From NCBI RefSeq assembly GCF_013426895.1, contig NZ_AP023174.1, positions 3,534,001 through 3,598,000 of the forward strand: DNA of 64,000 bases, in the 5' to 3' direction. The notes under the pieces are model-generated. The model did not search any database. It had not been told where the DNA came from and saw nothing but the letters and a program-made list of their open reading frames with translations. A program made the translations under genes and the position numbers. Below are positions 27,561 through 36,292 of this stretch, one piece after another (position 1 is the first letter of the stretch; every line of letters begins with the position of its first letter). The stretch comes from Paraburkholderia largidicola (GTDB taxonomy: Bacteria > Pseudomonadota > Gammaproteobacteria > Burkholderiales > Burkholderiaceae).

Positions 27561-28220
27561 CGCTGGCATCCGCGATTTGCTTCTGGTTCGCAAGCGTTGC
27601 CCCTGTGCGGGGCGGCACCTACTTTTCTTTGCCGCCGCAAAGAAAAGTAGGCAAAAGAAAGCGGCTCACACCGCCAGCCCGTGTTCCTATTCACGGGCCC
27701 CCAACGTCCCCATCCCTCACACGGCAGTGCCCCAGTCAGTGCTCGTTGCCAACGCTTCGAATAAGCGCCTCACCCGCTTCAAACATCCGTAGTCGGGCCA
27801 GCGGCAGCGTACGGTATGCGCCGCCCAGGTGGCAAACTGTGTGTAGGCCGTAGTACTCCACACGCCTCACTTCGGACCGAAAGCGCACACGCTCCACCAT
27901 GTAAGAGCGCCAAGCTATATGACGCGACAACCTACACACAGTTTGCCACCTGGGCGGCCGTGGACTATCTGGCACGGCGTGCTGTATTGCGGGAGCGTGA
28001 AGCGGGTGAGGCGCACTGCAAGAGCGCTGGCAACGAACGTGGATCACGTGGTTGTCGTGTGAAGTGTAAGAACCTGTGGAGGCCCTCAGGCAAATACAAG
28101 AACTGGCGGTGTGAGCCGCTTTCTTTTGCCTACTTTTCTTTGCGGCGGCAAAGAAAAGTAGGTGCCGCCCCGCACAGGGGCGACGCTTGAAGCACGCTAA
28201 CAAATCGTGGATGCCAGCGA
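27561..28220 (+). repeat. 660-bp composite inverted-repeat element, copy D (centre inverted)
   Basis: This 660-bp non-coding element lies between the convergent flgN and fliA. The outer arms are in the reference orientation: left arm with TTCACGGGCCCCCAACG, right arm with CGTGGACTATCTGGCA and GGCCCTCAGGCAAA. The inner 28-bp inverted repeats at 27820-27847 and 27931-27958 are perfect. The 83-bp centre between them begins CCGTAGTACTCCACACGCC and ends ATGACGCGACAA, which is the reverse complement of the arrangement in the other copies. This is the only full copy with that mixed configuration. Confidence 0.93.
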
Positions 28221-28257
28221 AAAGGCCAAAAAAACCACCCAGCGCCGCAGACAACCC

Positions 28258-28290
28258 AAAAAACAAAAGCCGACCTATAAAAGATCGGCT
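28258..28290 (-). terminator. Terminator of the flhF-flhG-fliA transcript
   Basis: On the minus strand AGCCGATC, a short loop, then GGTCGGCT is followed by TTTGTTTT, about 65 nt after the fliA stop. A clear rho-independent terminator form. Confidence 0.7.
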
Positions 28291-28353
28291 CTCGAAGAAG
28301 AAAAAGAGGAAGCAAAAAAACCAGCAGCCCGCAGGGCAAAAATCAAAAGCGCA

Positions 28354-29088
28354 TTAGCTAGTTTCGGCAGAAGCCCATGCCTGCTCGCGCAAGCGAGTCC
28401 TAAGCCGTGCAACGGCCTGCGAATGCAACTGACAAACCCGCGACTCGCTGACCTCCATCACCGCGCCGATCTCCCGCAAATTCAGCCCACGCTCGTAATA
28501 GAGAGACATCAAAAGCTTCTCCCGCTCGGGCAACCGGTCAATCGCCTCAACCAAAGCCCCGCGCAGCGACTCATCCAGCAATGCCGACAACGGATCAGAA
28601 TGATCAACGCAGTACCGATCCAGAAACGGCTCATCATCGGCCGATCGATCGAAGTCTTCGTAATAGATCAACTGACTGCCGTGCAGATCCTGCAACATCG
28701 ACTGATACTCATCGAGCGGCATCTTCAGATGCTCAGCAATCTCCGTCTCGCTCGCCGAGCGCCCGAGCGACTGCTCAACCTGATGCACGGCCGATTCGAC
28801 CTCGCGCGACGTCCGCCGCAAGCTCCGCGGCAACCAGTCGTTACTGCGCAGCTCGTCGAGCATCGCGCCGCGAATCCGCTGGCTCGCGTACGTCTCGAAC
28901 TGCGCGCCCTGGTCTTCCTTGTAGCGGCTCGCCGCGTCCAGCAGACCAATCATGCCCGCCTGAATCAGATCGTCGAGATCGACGCTTGCCGGCATCTTCG
29001 CCACGAGCTGCAAACCGAGACGGCGCACCAGCGGTGCGTACTTCGTCAGAACCTCGGCTTGCGAAATTTTTCCTTGAGCGTTGTACAT
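28354..29088 (-). CDS. fliA: Flagellar sigma factor FliA (sigma-28)
   Basis: FliA (244 aa) directs transcription of class III genes. Region 2 (KYAPLVRRLGLQLVAKMPASVDLDDL, then the DAASRYKEDQGAQFETYASQRIRGAMLDELR block) and region 4 (LPEREKLLMSLYYERGLNLREIGAVMEVSESRVCQLHSQAVARLR) are complete. It lies 22 nt after flhG and is the last gene of flhB-flhA / flhF-flhG-fliA. Its targets are visible here upstream of flgM, motA, ycgR and probably flgK and fliC. Confidence 0.97.
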   Translation of the reverse strand: MYNAQGKISQAEVLTKYAPLVRRLGLQLVAKMPASVDLDDLIQAGMIGLLDAASRYKEDQGAQFETYASQRIRGAMLDELRSNDWLPRSLRRTSREVESAVHQVEQSLGRSASETEIAEHLKMPLDEYQSMLQDLHGSQLIYYEDFDRSADDEPFLDRYCVDHSDPLSALLDESLRGALVEAIDRLPEREKLLMSLYYERGLNLREIGAVMEVSESRVCQLHSQAVARLRTRLREQAWASAETS

Positions 29089-29110
29089 CGTGCTCCCCTT
29101 GTCCTTGCCT

Positions 29111-29980
29111 TCACGCGTGCTGCGCTGACGGTTGATCGGCGAATTGCGCCGCTGTTACGGTCGTCGGCGGCACGCCATGCGTCCGTGACGAAATCGCTGG
29201 CCGCATCGGCCAGTACTGCAGTTCGGCTGCGATATGACGGAAATCACGCGCAGCAGGTGCCGATGGGAAAGCATCGACGACACAACGCGACAACTCCATG
29301 GCTCGCGCCATCAAAGGATCGGCTGCAACGCAGCCGGCATCTTCAAGCGACACAGCGAGATAACGCCCCGCCACGCCCGCCAGGTTCTCAAACGCGGTAT
29401 GCGCATCGGCCACGCTCTGCACGTGATTCACGAGCACGCGGAACTGCGCGATCGCATGCGCGAAGTGCAGGCGCTTCATGCACGCATACGCATCGGTGAT
29501 CGCCTGCGCCGCAACGCGCGTCACCACCATCACGTCGTGCGACTGCATCGCGAGCGCCGACAGCGAGCCTTCTCGGTCCACCTGCGCATCGATCAGCACC
29601 ACATCTGCCGGTCCGCTCAGCACCACGCTCATCTGCTCGCGCGTGCAGCTGTCGCGATTGCCGCGCGACGCATTGAGCACCGCGAAGCCCAGCGAATGCC
29701 GTCCGGCCGCTTCGTCGAGCGTCATCTCGCCGCGCATCACGGCAGCGACATTGCCCACGTTGCGCACGCCGCCCAGCATGGCGCTCACCGAACGCTCGCC
29801 AAGACTTTCGTCGATGACGAGCACATCCTTGCCTTGCTCGGCGAGCGCCGCGGCGAGGTTCACCACCGTCGTCGTCACGCCTACGCCGTGCGAGCCACCT
29901 GCGACCGCTATGACCCGCGAGCCGGAGCGCGCAAGCAAACGCCGCAGTCCTTCAGCCTGGTCCAGCACGAATTTATCCAA
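29111..29980 (-). CDS. flhG: MinD-like flagellar number regulator FlhG (FleN), degenerate P-loop
   Basis: FlhG (289 aa) belongs to the MinD/ParA ATPase family that controls flagellar number with FlhF. The fold is recognisable from VVNLAAALAEQGKDVLVIDE onward and the DVVLIDAQVDREGSL strand. The Walker A region reads GSHGVGVTTT (residues 29-38), where the family has GKGGVGKTT. Both the signature lysine (Ser30 here) and the P-loop lysine (Val35 here) are absent. It overlaps flhF by 8 nt. The C-terminal third is less conserved than in Vibrio or Pseudomonas FleN. Confidence 0.85.
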   Translation of the reverse strand: MDKFVLDQAEGLRRLLARSGSRVIAVAGGSHGVGVTTTVVNLAAALAEQGKDVLVIDESLGERSVSAMLGGVRNVGNVAAVMRGEMTLDEAAGRHSLGFAVLNASRGNRDSCTREQMSVVLSGPADVVLIDAQVDREGSLSALAMQSHDVMVVTRVAAQAITDAYACMKRLHFAHAIAQFRVLVNHVQSVADAHTAFENLAGVAGRYLAVSLEDAGCVAADPLMARAMELSRCVVDAFPSAPAARDFRHIAAELQYWPMRPAISSRTHGVPPTTVTAAQFADQPSAQHA

Positions 29981-31820
29981 AGCGAACCTCGTGCAGATCG
30001 GCGGTCGAACGGGCCGACAGGGCCGACAGCAGCGCCGGCACGTCCTCGTCCTGCGGGACGAAAGGCGAGTTCTCGCGCGGAATGCAGAAGGCGCTCTTGA
30101 TGAGGAATTTCTTCGTCGCGACGTACAGGTTCTCCGGCACCTTCTGTCCCGTCGACACGTAGTGCACGGGCAGCTTGTAGCGGATCACCGTATCGAGCAC
30201 GCTGCCCAGGTTGGTCGCTTCGTCGAGCTTGGTCAGGATGCAGCCGGCGAGCGGCTGCTGGTCCGGCGCGTTCTGATAGGCCTGCACGACTTCGTTCAGC
30301 GTGTCGCCGTGGCTCGTCGCGTTCAGCAGCAGCAGGCGCTGCACAGGCTGACCGGCGCGGCACAGCATCGCGATCTGATCCGAAACCAGACGGTCGCGCT
30401 GGCTCATGCCGATCGTGTCGATCAGCACGATATGTTTGTTGCGCAGTTCCGAGAGCGCCAGTTGCAGGTCGGCGCTGTCCTTCACGGCATGCACCGACAC
30501 GCCCAGAATCTTGCCGAAGATGCGCAGTTGCTCGTGACCGCCGATCCGGTAGCTGTCGGTGGTGAGCAGCGCGACCTTGCTGGCGCCGAAGCGCATCACG
30601 CAGCGCGCGGCGAGCTTGGCCGTGGTCGTGGTCTTGCCGACGCCCGTCGGGCCCATCAGCGCGAACACGCCGCCGCGCTCCATCAGCGCGTCTTCGTTTT
30701 CCATCACGGGCACATTCGATTCGAGCACCGTCCTGACCCACTCCATGCCCTCGTCCATCCCTTCGACTTCGGGCAGGTTGTCGATCACCATCTTCACCAG
30801 CTGCGCCGAGAAGCCGGCGGCGAACAGATGTCGCGTCAACGCTGCATGCGTCGGGCTGCGGCGCTGGCGATCGGCCCACACGAGGCCCGCGAACTGCTCT
30901 TCCATCATGCCGCGCATGGAAGTGAGCTCCTGCATCACGGTCTCGTTGACCATCTGCTCGATGCGCGACTTGATCGATTCCGTCAGCGCGGCGGCCTGCT
31001 TCGGCGTCATGTCGGCGGCGGCGGCGTTCTTGCGCCCGTCGCGCGCCGTGTTGATGTCGCCTGCGCCGTCGGCCATCGTCGGAGGGTTGTTCTTCTGCGC
31101 GGCGCGGCGCGCGGCGAGTTGCGCGGCTTCGCGAGCCCAGTCGGGCTTTGCTTCTTCGTTGCCTGCATCGACGGGCGTGCCCAGGCCGCGTGCCATCGCA
31201 GCGGCGGGCGTCATCGTCGGATTGGCTGCGTGGACCACGTCCTTCGTCGCGATGCGGCGTGCGTGATCGATCAGCCAGGGGTTCGTTTCGGCCATCGTGC
31301 GCTGACGGGCCGGTGCTTCGGGCATCGCGGGCGCGGTGGCTTTCGCCGATGCGGCGGGCGTTTCGCTGCGCAGGTCGACGCGCACGTCGTCGCTTGGGCG
31401 CGCTGCGGCTGCCGGGCTTTCGACTGCCGCGCTTTCGGCGGATGCTGCTTGCGGGCCGGCCTTTTCTTCGCTGACCGCGGGCATGCGTTCCGTGCCGGCT
31501 TCGGGGCTTGCGCCGAACACCGACGAGAACACGTCGGGCATGCCGCTCGCGTACGGGTTGTTGACGGGCATCGACGACGCCGAGGGCAGCAGGGGGCGTG
31601 CGGAGCCTGCTGCCGTGTTCGGGCCTGCGCCCTGGCTGGCGGCGCCTTCCTGGCTGCGCGGTGCGATGGCGCTCAGATCGCGGTCGGCGACGGCGACGAT
31701 TTCGACGCTGCCATCCTCGTTGGTACGGTTCGACAGCACGACTGCATCGGAGCCCAATGCCTCGCGGACGAGACGCAGCGCGTCACGACTCGTTGCACCG
31801 ACAAATTTGCGAATGTTCAA
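29973..31820 (-). CDS. flhF: SRP-like GTPase FlhF
   Basis: FlhF (615 aa) is the third SRP-type GTPase. It positions the flagellum and recruits early basal-body parts. Residues 1-55 form the conserved B-domain start (MNIRKFVGATSRDALRLVREALG). Residues 60-260 are an Ala/Pro-rich linker, unusually long. The N domain (about 270-380) and G domain follow, with G1 GPTGVGKT at residues 390-397, the DSYRIGG motif near 422 and the DTIGMSQRD and TKLDE motifs after it. It is upstream of flhG and fliA in one transcript. Confidence 0.94.
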   Translation of the reverse strand: MNIRKFVGATSRDALRLVREALGSDAVVLSNRTNEDGSVEIVAVADRDLSAIAPRSQEGAASQGAGPNTAAGSARPLLPSASSMPVNNPYASGMPDVFSSVFGASPEAGTERMPAVSEEKAGPQAASAESAAVESPAAAARPSDDVRVDLRSETPAASAKATAPAMPEAPARQRTMAETNPWLIDHARRIATKDVVHAANPTMTPAAAMARGLGTPVDAGNEEAKPDWAREAAQLAARRAAQKNNPPTMADGAGDINTARDGRKNAAAADMTPKQAAALTESIKSRIEQMVNETVMQELTSMRGMMEEQFAGLVWADRQRRSPTHAALTRHLFAAGFSAQLVKMVIDNLPEVEGMDEGMEWVRTVLESNVPVMENEDALMERGGVFALMGPTGVGKTTTTAKLAARCVMRFGASKVALLTTDSYRIGGHEQLRIFGKILGVSVHAVKDSADLQLALSELRNKHIVLIDTIGMSQRDRLVSDQIAMLCRAGQPVQRLLLLNATSHGDTLNEVVQAYQNAPDQQPLAGCILTKLDEATNLGSVLDTVIRYKLPVHYVSTGQKVPENLYVATKKFLIKSAFCIPRENSPFVPQDEDVPALLSALSARSTADLHEVRFG

Positions 31821-32057
31821 GCTGTTCTCCGATGAGCTGCCCGGTCCGGCGACATACCGATTCCCGATGAGATGAATTATTGCGGGAGACGTCTATTGGC
31901 TATCGGGCAATAAAGAAGGTGAAACGCTGGCAATTCGGGCAATGGGGAGGGTTTGCCGGTTCCCGGTTTGGGTTTTGGTTGTGTGCCTTTTGCGGCACGG
32001 GCATACCGGGGAGTGTTTTTTTGTTGCTGCGCGAGCTGCGTGGTCTGCTTGTGGTTT
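31821..32057. other. Region upstream of flhF
   Basis: These 237 bp separate the flhF start from element E and must contain the flhF promoter unless flhA transcription continues through the element. The + strand is G/T-rich toward the element. I found no sigma-28 box and no convincing FlhDC box. Confidence 0.5.
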
Positions 32058-32717
32058 CGCTGGCATCCGCGGTTTGTTAGCGTGCTTCAGGCGTCGCCCC
32101 TGTGCGGGGCGGCACCTACTTTTCTTTGCCGCCGCAAAGAAAAGTAGGCAAAAGAAAGCGGCTCACACCGCCAGCTCTTGTTCTTGTCCACGGGCACCCA
32201 ACGCCCCCACGCTTCACACGGCAGTGCCCTGGCCGGTGCCAGTCGCCAACGCTTTGAATGAACGCTTCACCCGCTTCAGACACCCGCACAACGGCCAGCG
32301 GCAGCGAATGGTATGTGCCGCCCAGGTGGCAAACTGTGTGTAGGTTGTCGCGTCGCAGACGGGAGCGCTCTTTCGGGGTGGGACGCGTGTGCTACCGGTC
32401 CGAAGTGAGGCGTGTGAAGCACTTGGGCTTACACACAGTTTGCCACCTGGGCGGCGGCGGACTGCCCGGCAGGGCGTGCAGCGGCGCGGGTGCATGAAGC
32501 GGGTGAGGCGTACCGAGAGAACGTTGGCAACGGGCGCGAACTGGCTTGTTGCCGTATGAAGCGTAAGAACCTTTGGGGGCCCTCAGGCAAACACTAGAAC
32601 TGGCGGTGTGAGCCGCTTTCTTTTGCCTACTTTTCTTTGCGGCGGCAAAGAAAAGTAGGTGCCGCCCCGCACAGGGGCGACGCTTGAAGCACGCTAACGA
32701 ACCGCGGATGCCAGCGA
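32058..32717 (+). repeat. 660-bp composite inverted-repeat element, copy E
   Basis: This 660-bp non-coding element lies between the end of flhA and the start of flhF, in the reference orientation. Inner inverted repeats are at 32317-32344 and 32428-32455, the right one with one change (CTTACACACAG). The centre is 83 bp. Its outer arms are the most complete match to each other, extending from GTTTCGCTGGCATCCGCGG inward for over 110 bp. The extended right flank (GCGTCGCAGACAAACC and an A run) reaches the flhA stop codon. Confidence 0.92.
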
Positions 32718-32763
32718 AACCAAACAGCAAACCACCCAGCGTCGCAGACAAACCAAAAAAACC

Positions 32764-34860
32764 TTACGTTCCAATCACATTAACGACCCGCACGTGCCGC
32801 GTATCCGGCACCTCAGCATAAGAAAGAACCTTCAACTGGGGCAAACTACGCCGCAAAAACCTGGCCAACATCGCCCGCAACGAATGCTGCACAAGCATCA
32901 CCGGCGACAGCCCCATATTCTGCTGCCGCGTCATCGCCTTCTGCGTTTCCATCAAAAGCGTATTGGCGAGGCCCGGCTCAAGACCCGGATTCGCCCCCGT
33001 CGCAAGCGCCTGCGTCAACAGCCGCTCCAGATGCGCATCGAGTCCCATGACCTGGATATCGCCATTGCCCGGGAACCACTGCTGCGTAATCGCGCGCCCA
33101 AGCGAAAGCCGCACCGCAGCCGTCAGATCATGCGGATCGGTAATCTTGGAACCATGCTCCGACAGCGCTTCGAGAATCGTCCGCATGTCGCGAATCGGCA
33201 CCCCCTCTTCCAGCAGGTTCTGCAGCACCTTCTGCAAGGTAGCAACGGGCAACATCTTCGGCACGACATCATCAACCAGCGGCGCGGCATCCTTCTGCAT
33301 CCGCTCGATCAGCGCCTGCACTTCCTGGCGGCCGAGCAGTTCCGCCGCGTGCGTCACAACAAGGTGGTTCAGGTGCGTCGCGACCACCGTGCTCGAGTCC
33401 ACAACCGTGTAGCCATACACCTGCGCCTGCTCCCGCAGATTCGTGTCGATCCAGATCGCCGGCAGGCCGAACGCGGGATCGGTGGTCGGGGTGCCGGGCA
33501 GCGCCGCCGTCACCTGACCAGGATTGATCGCGAGCCACTGGCCCGGATACGCCTCGCCCACCCCCACTTCGACGCCCTTCAGTGCAATCCGGTAGCCGTT
33601 CGGCCGCAGTTCCAGGTTGTCACGGATATGAATGACAGGCGGCAGGAAACCGATTTCCTGCGCGAACTTCTTGCGGATGTTCTTGATGCGCTTGAGCAGT
33701 TCGCCGTCCGAGTTCTTGTCGACGAGCGGAATCAACCGATAACCAACCTCGAGCCCCAGCGCGTCGATCATCGTCACGTCGTCCCAGCTGGCTTCCGAGC
33801 CTTCCGCCGGCGTGAGCGCCTGCGGCGCCACTTCGGCCAGCGCCGTCGACGTCTTGCTCTGCGTCGCGCGCTTCTTCATCACGCGGGCAAGCTGGATCGC
33901 GCCGCCGCCCAGCAGCAGAAACGCAAAGTGCGGCATGCCGGGGATCAGCCCCATCAGCACGAGGATCGAGCCCGTGATCATCAGCACGCGCGGATTCGTG
34001 AAGAGCTGGCCCGTCAACTGCGTGCCGATGTCTTCGTCGGTCGCGACGCGCGACACGATCACGCCCGCCGCCGTCGAAATCACCAGCGACGGAATCTGCG
34101 CGACGAGGCCGTCACCGATGGTCAGCAGCGTATAGGTCTTGCCCGCGTCGGCGAAGTCCATGCCGTGCTGCACGACGCCCACGATCAGCCCGCCGATGAT
34201 GTTGATCACCATGATCAGCAGGCCGGCGATCGCATCGCCGCGCACGAACTTGCTCGCGCCGTCCATCGAGCCGTAGAACTCGGCTTCCTGCCCGACTTCC
34301 AGACGGCGCTTGCGCGCCTGGTCTTCGTTGATCATGCCGGCGTTCAGGTCGGCGTCGATCGACATCTGCTTGCCGGGCATCGCATCCAGCGTGAAACGCG
34401 CGGACACTTCCGCGATACGCCCCGCGCCCTTCGTGATCACCATGAAGTTGATCACCATGAGGATCACGAACACGACGATACCGACCGCGAAGTTGCCGCC
34501 CACGAGGAAGTGGCCGAACGCCTTGATCACCGCACCCGCCGCGCCCGGCCCGGTGTGGCCTTCGAGCAGCACGATACGCGTCGACGCGACGTTCAGCGAC
34601 AGGCGCAGCAAGGTCGAGAACAGCAGCACACTCGGGAAGGCCGCGAAATCGAGCGGCTTCATGGTGTACATGCTGACGAGCAGCACCATGATCGACAGTG
34701 CGATGTTGAACGTGAACAGCAGATCCAGCAGGAACGGCGGCAACGGCAGGATCATCATGCCGAGGATCATGCAGATCAGCAGCGGGCCCGCCAGTGCCCG
34801 CAAGTTCGTGCCGCTCAGCGCGTCCGGCCGTCGTGAAAGGAAACCTGCGCGGGCGTTCAT
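32764..34860 (-). CDS. flhA: Flagellar export gate protein FlhA
   Basis: FlhA (698 aa) is the large gate subunit forming a nonameric cytoplasmic ring. About eight transmembrane helices lie in residues 20-330, with the FHIPEP-type block (NFMVITKGAGRIAEVSARFTLDAMPGKQMSIDADLNAG). The cytoplasmic domain follows, ending LPQLKVLSYAEVPDTRHVRVVNVIGT. The ATG overlaps flhB by 4 nt. The 3' end abuts a composite repeat, and its codons become more G/T-rich on the coding strand there. Confidence 0.97.
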   Translation of the reverse strand: MNARAGFLSRRPDALSGTNLRALAGPLLICMILGMMILPLPPFLLDLLFTFNIALSIMVLLVSMYTMKPLDFAAFPSVLLFSTLLRLSLNVASTRIVLLEGHTGPGAAGAVIKAFGHFLVGGNFAVGIVVFVILMVINFMVITKGAGRIAEVSARFTLDAMPGKQMSIDADLNAGMINEDQARKRRLEVGQEAEFYGSMDGASKFVRGDAIAGLLIMVINIIGGLIVGVVQHGMDFADAGKTYTLLTIGDGLVAQIPSLVISTAAGVIVSRVATDEDIGTQLTGQLFTNPRVLMITGSILVLMGLIPGMPHFAFLLLGGGAIQLARVMKKRATQSKTSTALAEVAPQALTPAEGSEASWDDVTMIDALGLEVGYRLIPLVDKNSDGELLKRIKNIRKKFAQEIGFLPPVIHIRDNLELRPNGYRIALKGVEVGVGEAYPGQWLAINPGQVTAALPGTPTTDPAFGLPAIWIDTNLREQAQVYGYTVVDSSTVVATHLNHLVVTHAAELLGRQEVQALIERMQKDAAPLVDDVVPKMLPVATLQKVLQNLLEEGVPIRDMRTILEALSEHGSKITDPHDLTAAVRLSLGRAITQQWFPGNGDIQVMGLDAHLERLLTQALATGANPGLEPGLANTLLMETQKAMTRQQNMGLSPVMLVQHSLRAMLARFLRRSLPQLKVLSYAEVPDTRHVRVVNVIGT

Positions 34861-36065
34861 GCTGATACTCCATTACTTTGATTGTCGCCGCCGAGCGAAT
34901 CGGCAGCTTCCTGGTCGGCGTCGTCGTCCGACACGCCGCCCTTGTCCAGTTCCGGCGGCACTTCGAGATCCGTCGGCGCGACAGGCGCGACGCCGCCGTC
35001 TTCCTTGAAGCGGCGCAGCTGATAGACCCACGCGAGCACTTCCGCGACGGCGCCGTACAGCGCGCCCGGAATCTCGCGATTCAGTTCGACGTTGTGATAC
35101 AGCGCCCGCGCGAGCGGCGGCGCTTCGAGCAGCGGCACGTTGTTCTCGACGGCCAGTTCGCGGATGCGCGCGGCCACCAGGTTCACGCCCTTCGCGACCA
35201 CCTTCGGCGCACCCATTTCGCCGTCCGTGTATTGCAGCGCGACCGCGAAGTGCGTCGGGTTGGTCACCACGACGTCCGCCTTCGGCACGTTCGCCATCAT
35301 CCGGCGCCGCGCCATCGCGCGTTGCTGCGAACGCAGGCGCGCCTTCACGTGCGGATCGCCTTCGCTTTCGCGGTGCTCGCGCTTCACTTCTTCCTTGGTC
35401 ATGCGCAGCTTCTTGTGGAAGCTCCACAGCTGATACGGCACGTCGAGCGCCGCGATCACGAACATGCCCGCGACCGTCATCGCGCAGCACACGGCCACCA
35501 GATGCCCGGCATTCGACAGCGCGATGTGCAGCGGCTGCGTCGCGAGCGCGAGCATGTCGTCGCGCCGGTGCCAGATCGCCGTCGCAGCGATCACCCCGAC
35601 CACGAGGATCTTCGCCATCGACATGCCGAGCTGGATCACGCCGTTGATCGAAAAGACGCGGCCAAGTCCGGTGATGGGGTTCAGGCGCCCGAAATTCGGC
35701 GCGAGCGATTTGGTCGACAGCAGCCAGCCGCCGAGCGCCATCGGCGCGAGCAGCGCGGCGAGGCCCGTCAGCACGAGCAGCGGCGCCAGTACGAGGCCGC
35801 CCTCGCGCGCCACGGAGCCGGCATTCGTCAGCGCGCGCTTCGTGTCGAAGACCGTCTCGTGGTTGAAGGTGAAGGCCGTACGCAGCATCGTCTGCACGTG
35901 CTCGCCGATCATGCCGGACATGCCCCACGCGCCGAGAAACCCGGCCGCGACGAGCGCGAACGTCGCCAGCTCCCGCGAACGCGCAACCTGCCCTTCCTCC
36001 CGCGCCTTATCCAGGCGCCGGGGAGTGGCTGATTCGGTTTTTTCGAGGTCGCTATCCTCTGCCAA
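34857..36065 (-). CDS. flhB: Export switch protein FlhB
   Basis: FlhB (402 aa) switches export specificity from hook to filament substrates. Four transmembrane helices lie in the first 210 residues. The cytoplasmic domain carries the autocleavage site NPTH at residues 269-272 (cleaved between Asn269 and Pro270 in the family). The C-terminal tail of about 40 residues is Asp/Glu/Ser-rich and variable. It is first in flhBA, with an FlhDC-box-like dyad about 75-115 bp upstream. Confidence 0.97.
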   Translation of the reverse strand: MAEDSDLEKTESATPRRLDKAREEGQVARSRELATFALVAAGFLGAWGMSGMIGEHVQTMLRTAFTFNHETVFDTKRALTNAGSVAREGGLVLAPLLVLTGLAALLAPMALGGWLLSTKSLAPNFGRLNPITGLGRVFSINGVIQLGMSMAKILVVGVIAATAIWHRRDDMLALATQPLHIALSNAGHLVAVCCAMTVAGMFVIAALDVPYQLWSFHKKLRMTKEEVKREHRESEGDPHVKARLRSQQRAMARRRMMANVPKADVVVTNPTHFAVALQYTDGEMGAPKVVAKGVNLVAARIRELAVENNVPLLEAPPLARALYHNVELNREIPGALYGAVAEVLAWVYQLRRFKEDGGVAPVAPTDLEVPPELDKGGVSDDDADQEAADSLGGDNQSNGVSA

Positions 36066-36138
36066 TGCGCTCTCCAGCTGGGCTGGGCACCATGCCCTTT
36101 TTCAGTGAGAGCGATTATTCCTGCAGACGTCGAGCGGC

Positions 36139-36181
36139 GATTGGCGGATAAGGGCGGGGAAACCGGGGTATTTCAACCGAT
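36139..36181. promoter_or_regulatory. FlhDC-box-like dyad upstream of flhB
   Basis: GATTGGCGGATAAGG, about 12 nt, then GGGTATTTCAACCGAT approximate inverted FlhD4C2 half sites with the right spacing, 74-116 bp upstream of flhB. The match is looser than the one between flgB and flgA. Confidence 0.4.
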
Positions 36182-36292
36182 GGGCGGCGCAAGGGCGCGC
36201 CGCCGGGTTCGCGGGCAGGCGTCGCGCGCGGCGGCCCGCCCGGAAGCGGGCCGCCCGCGCCGTCATCAAAACCCGGCCGGGAAACGGCGGCG

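Noticed and set aside
29478..31835. Long open frame antisense to flhF and flhG (785 codons)
   Set aside because: A shadow frame produced by high GC in the third codon position; Arg/His-rich and without domain content.
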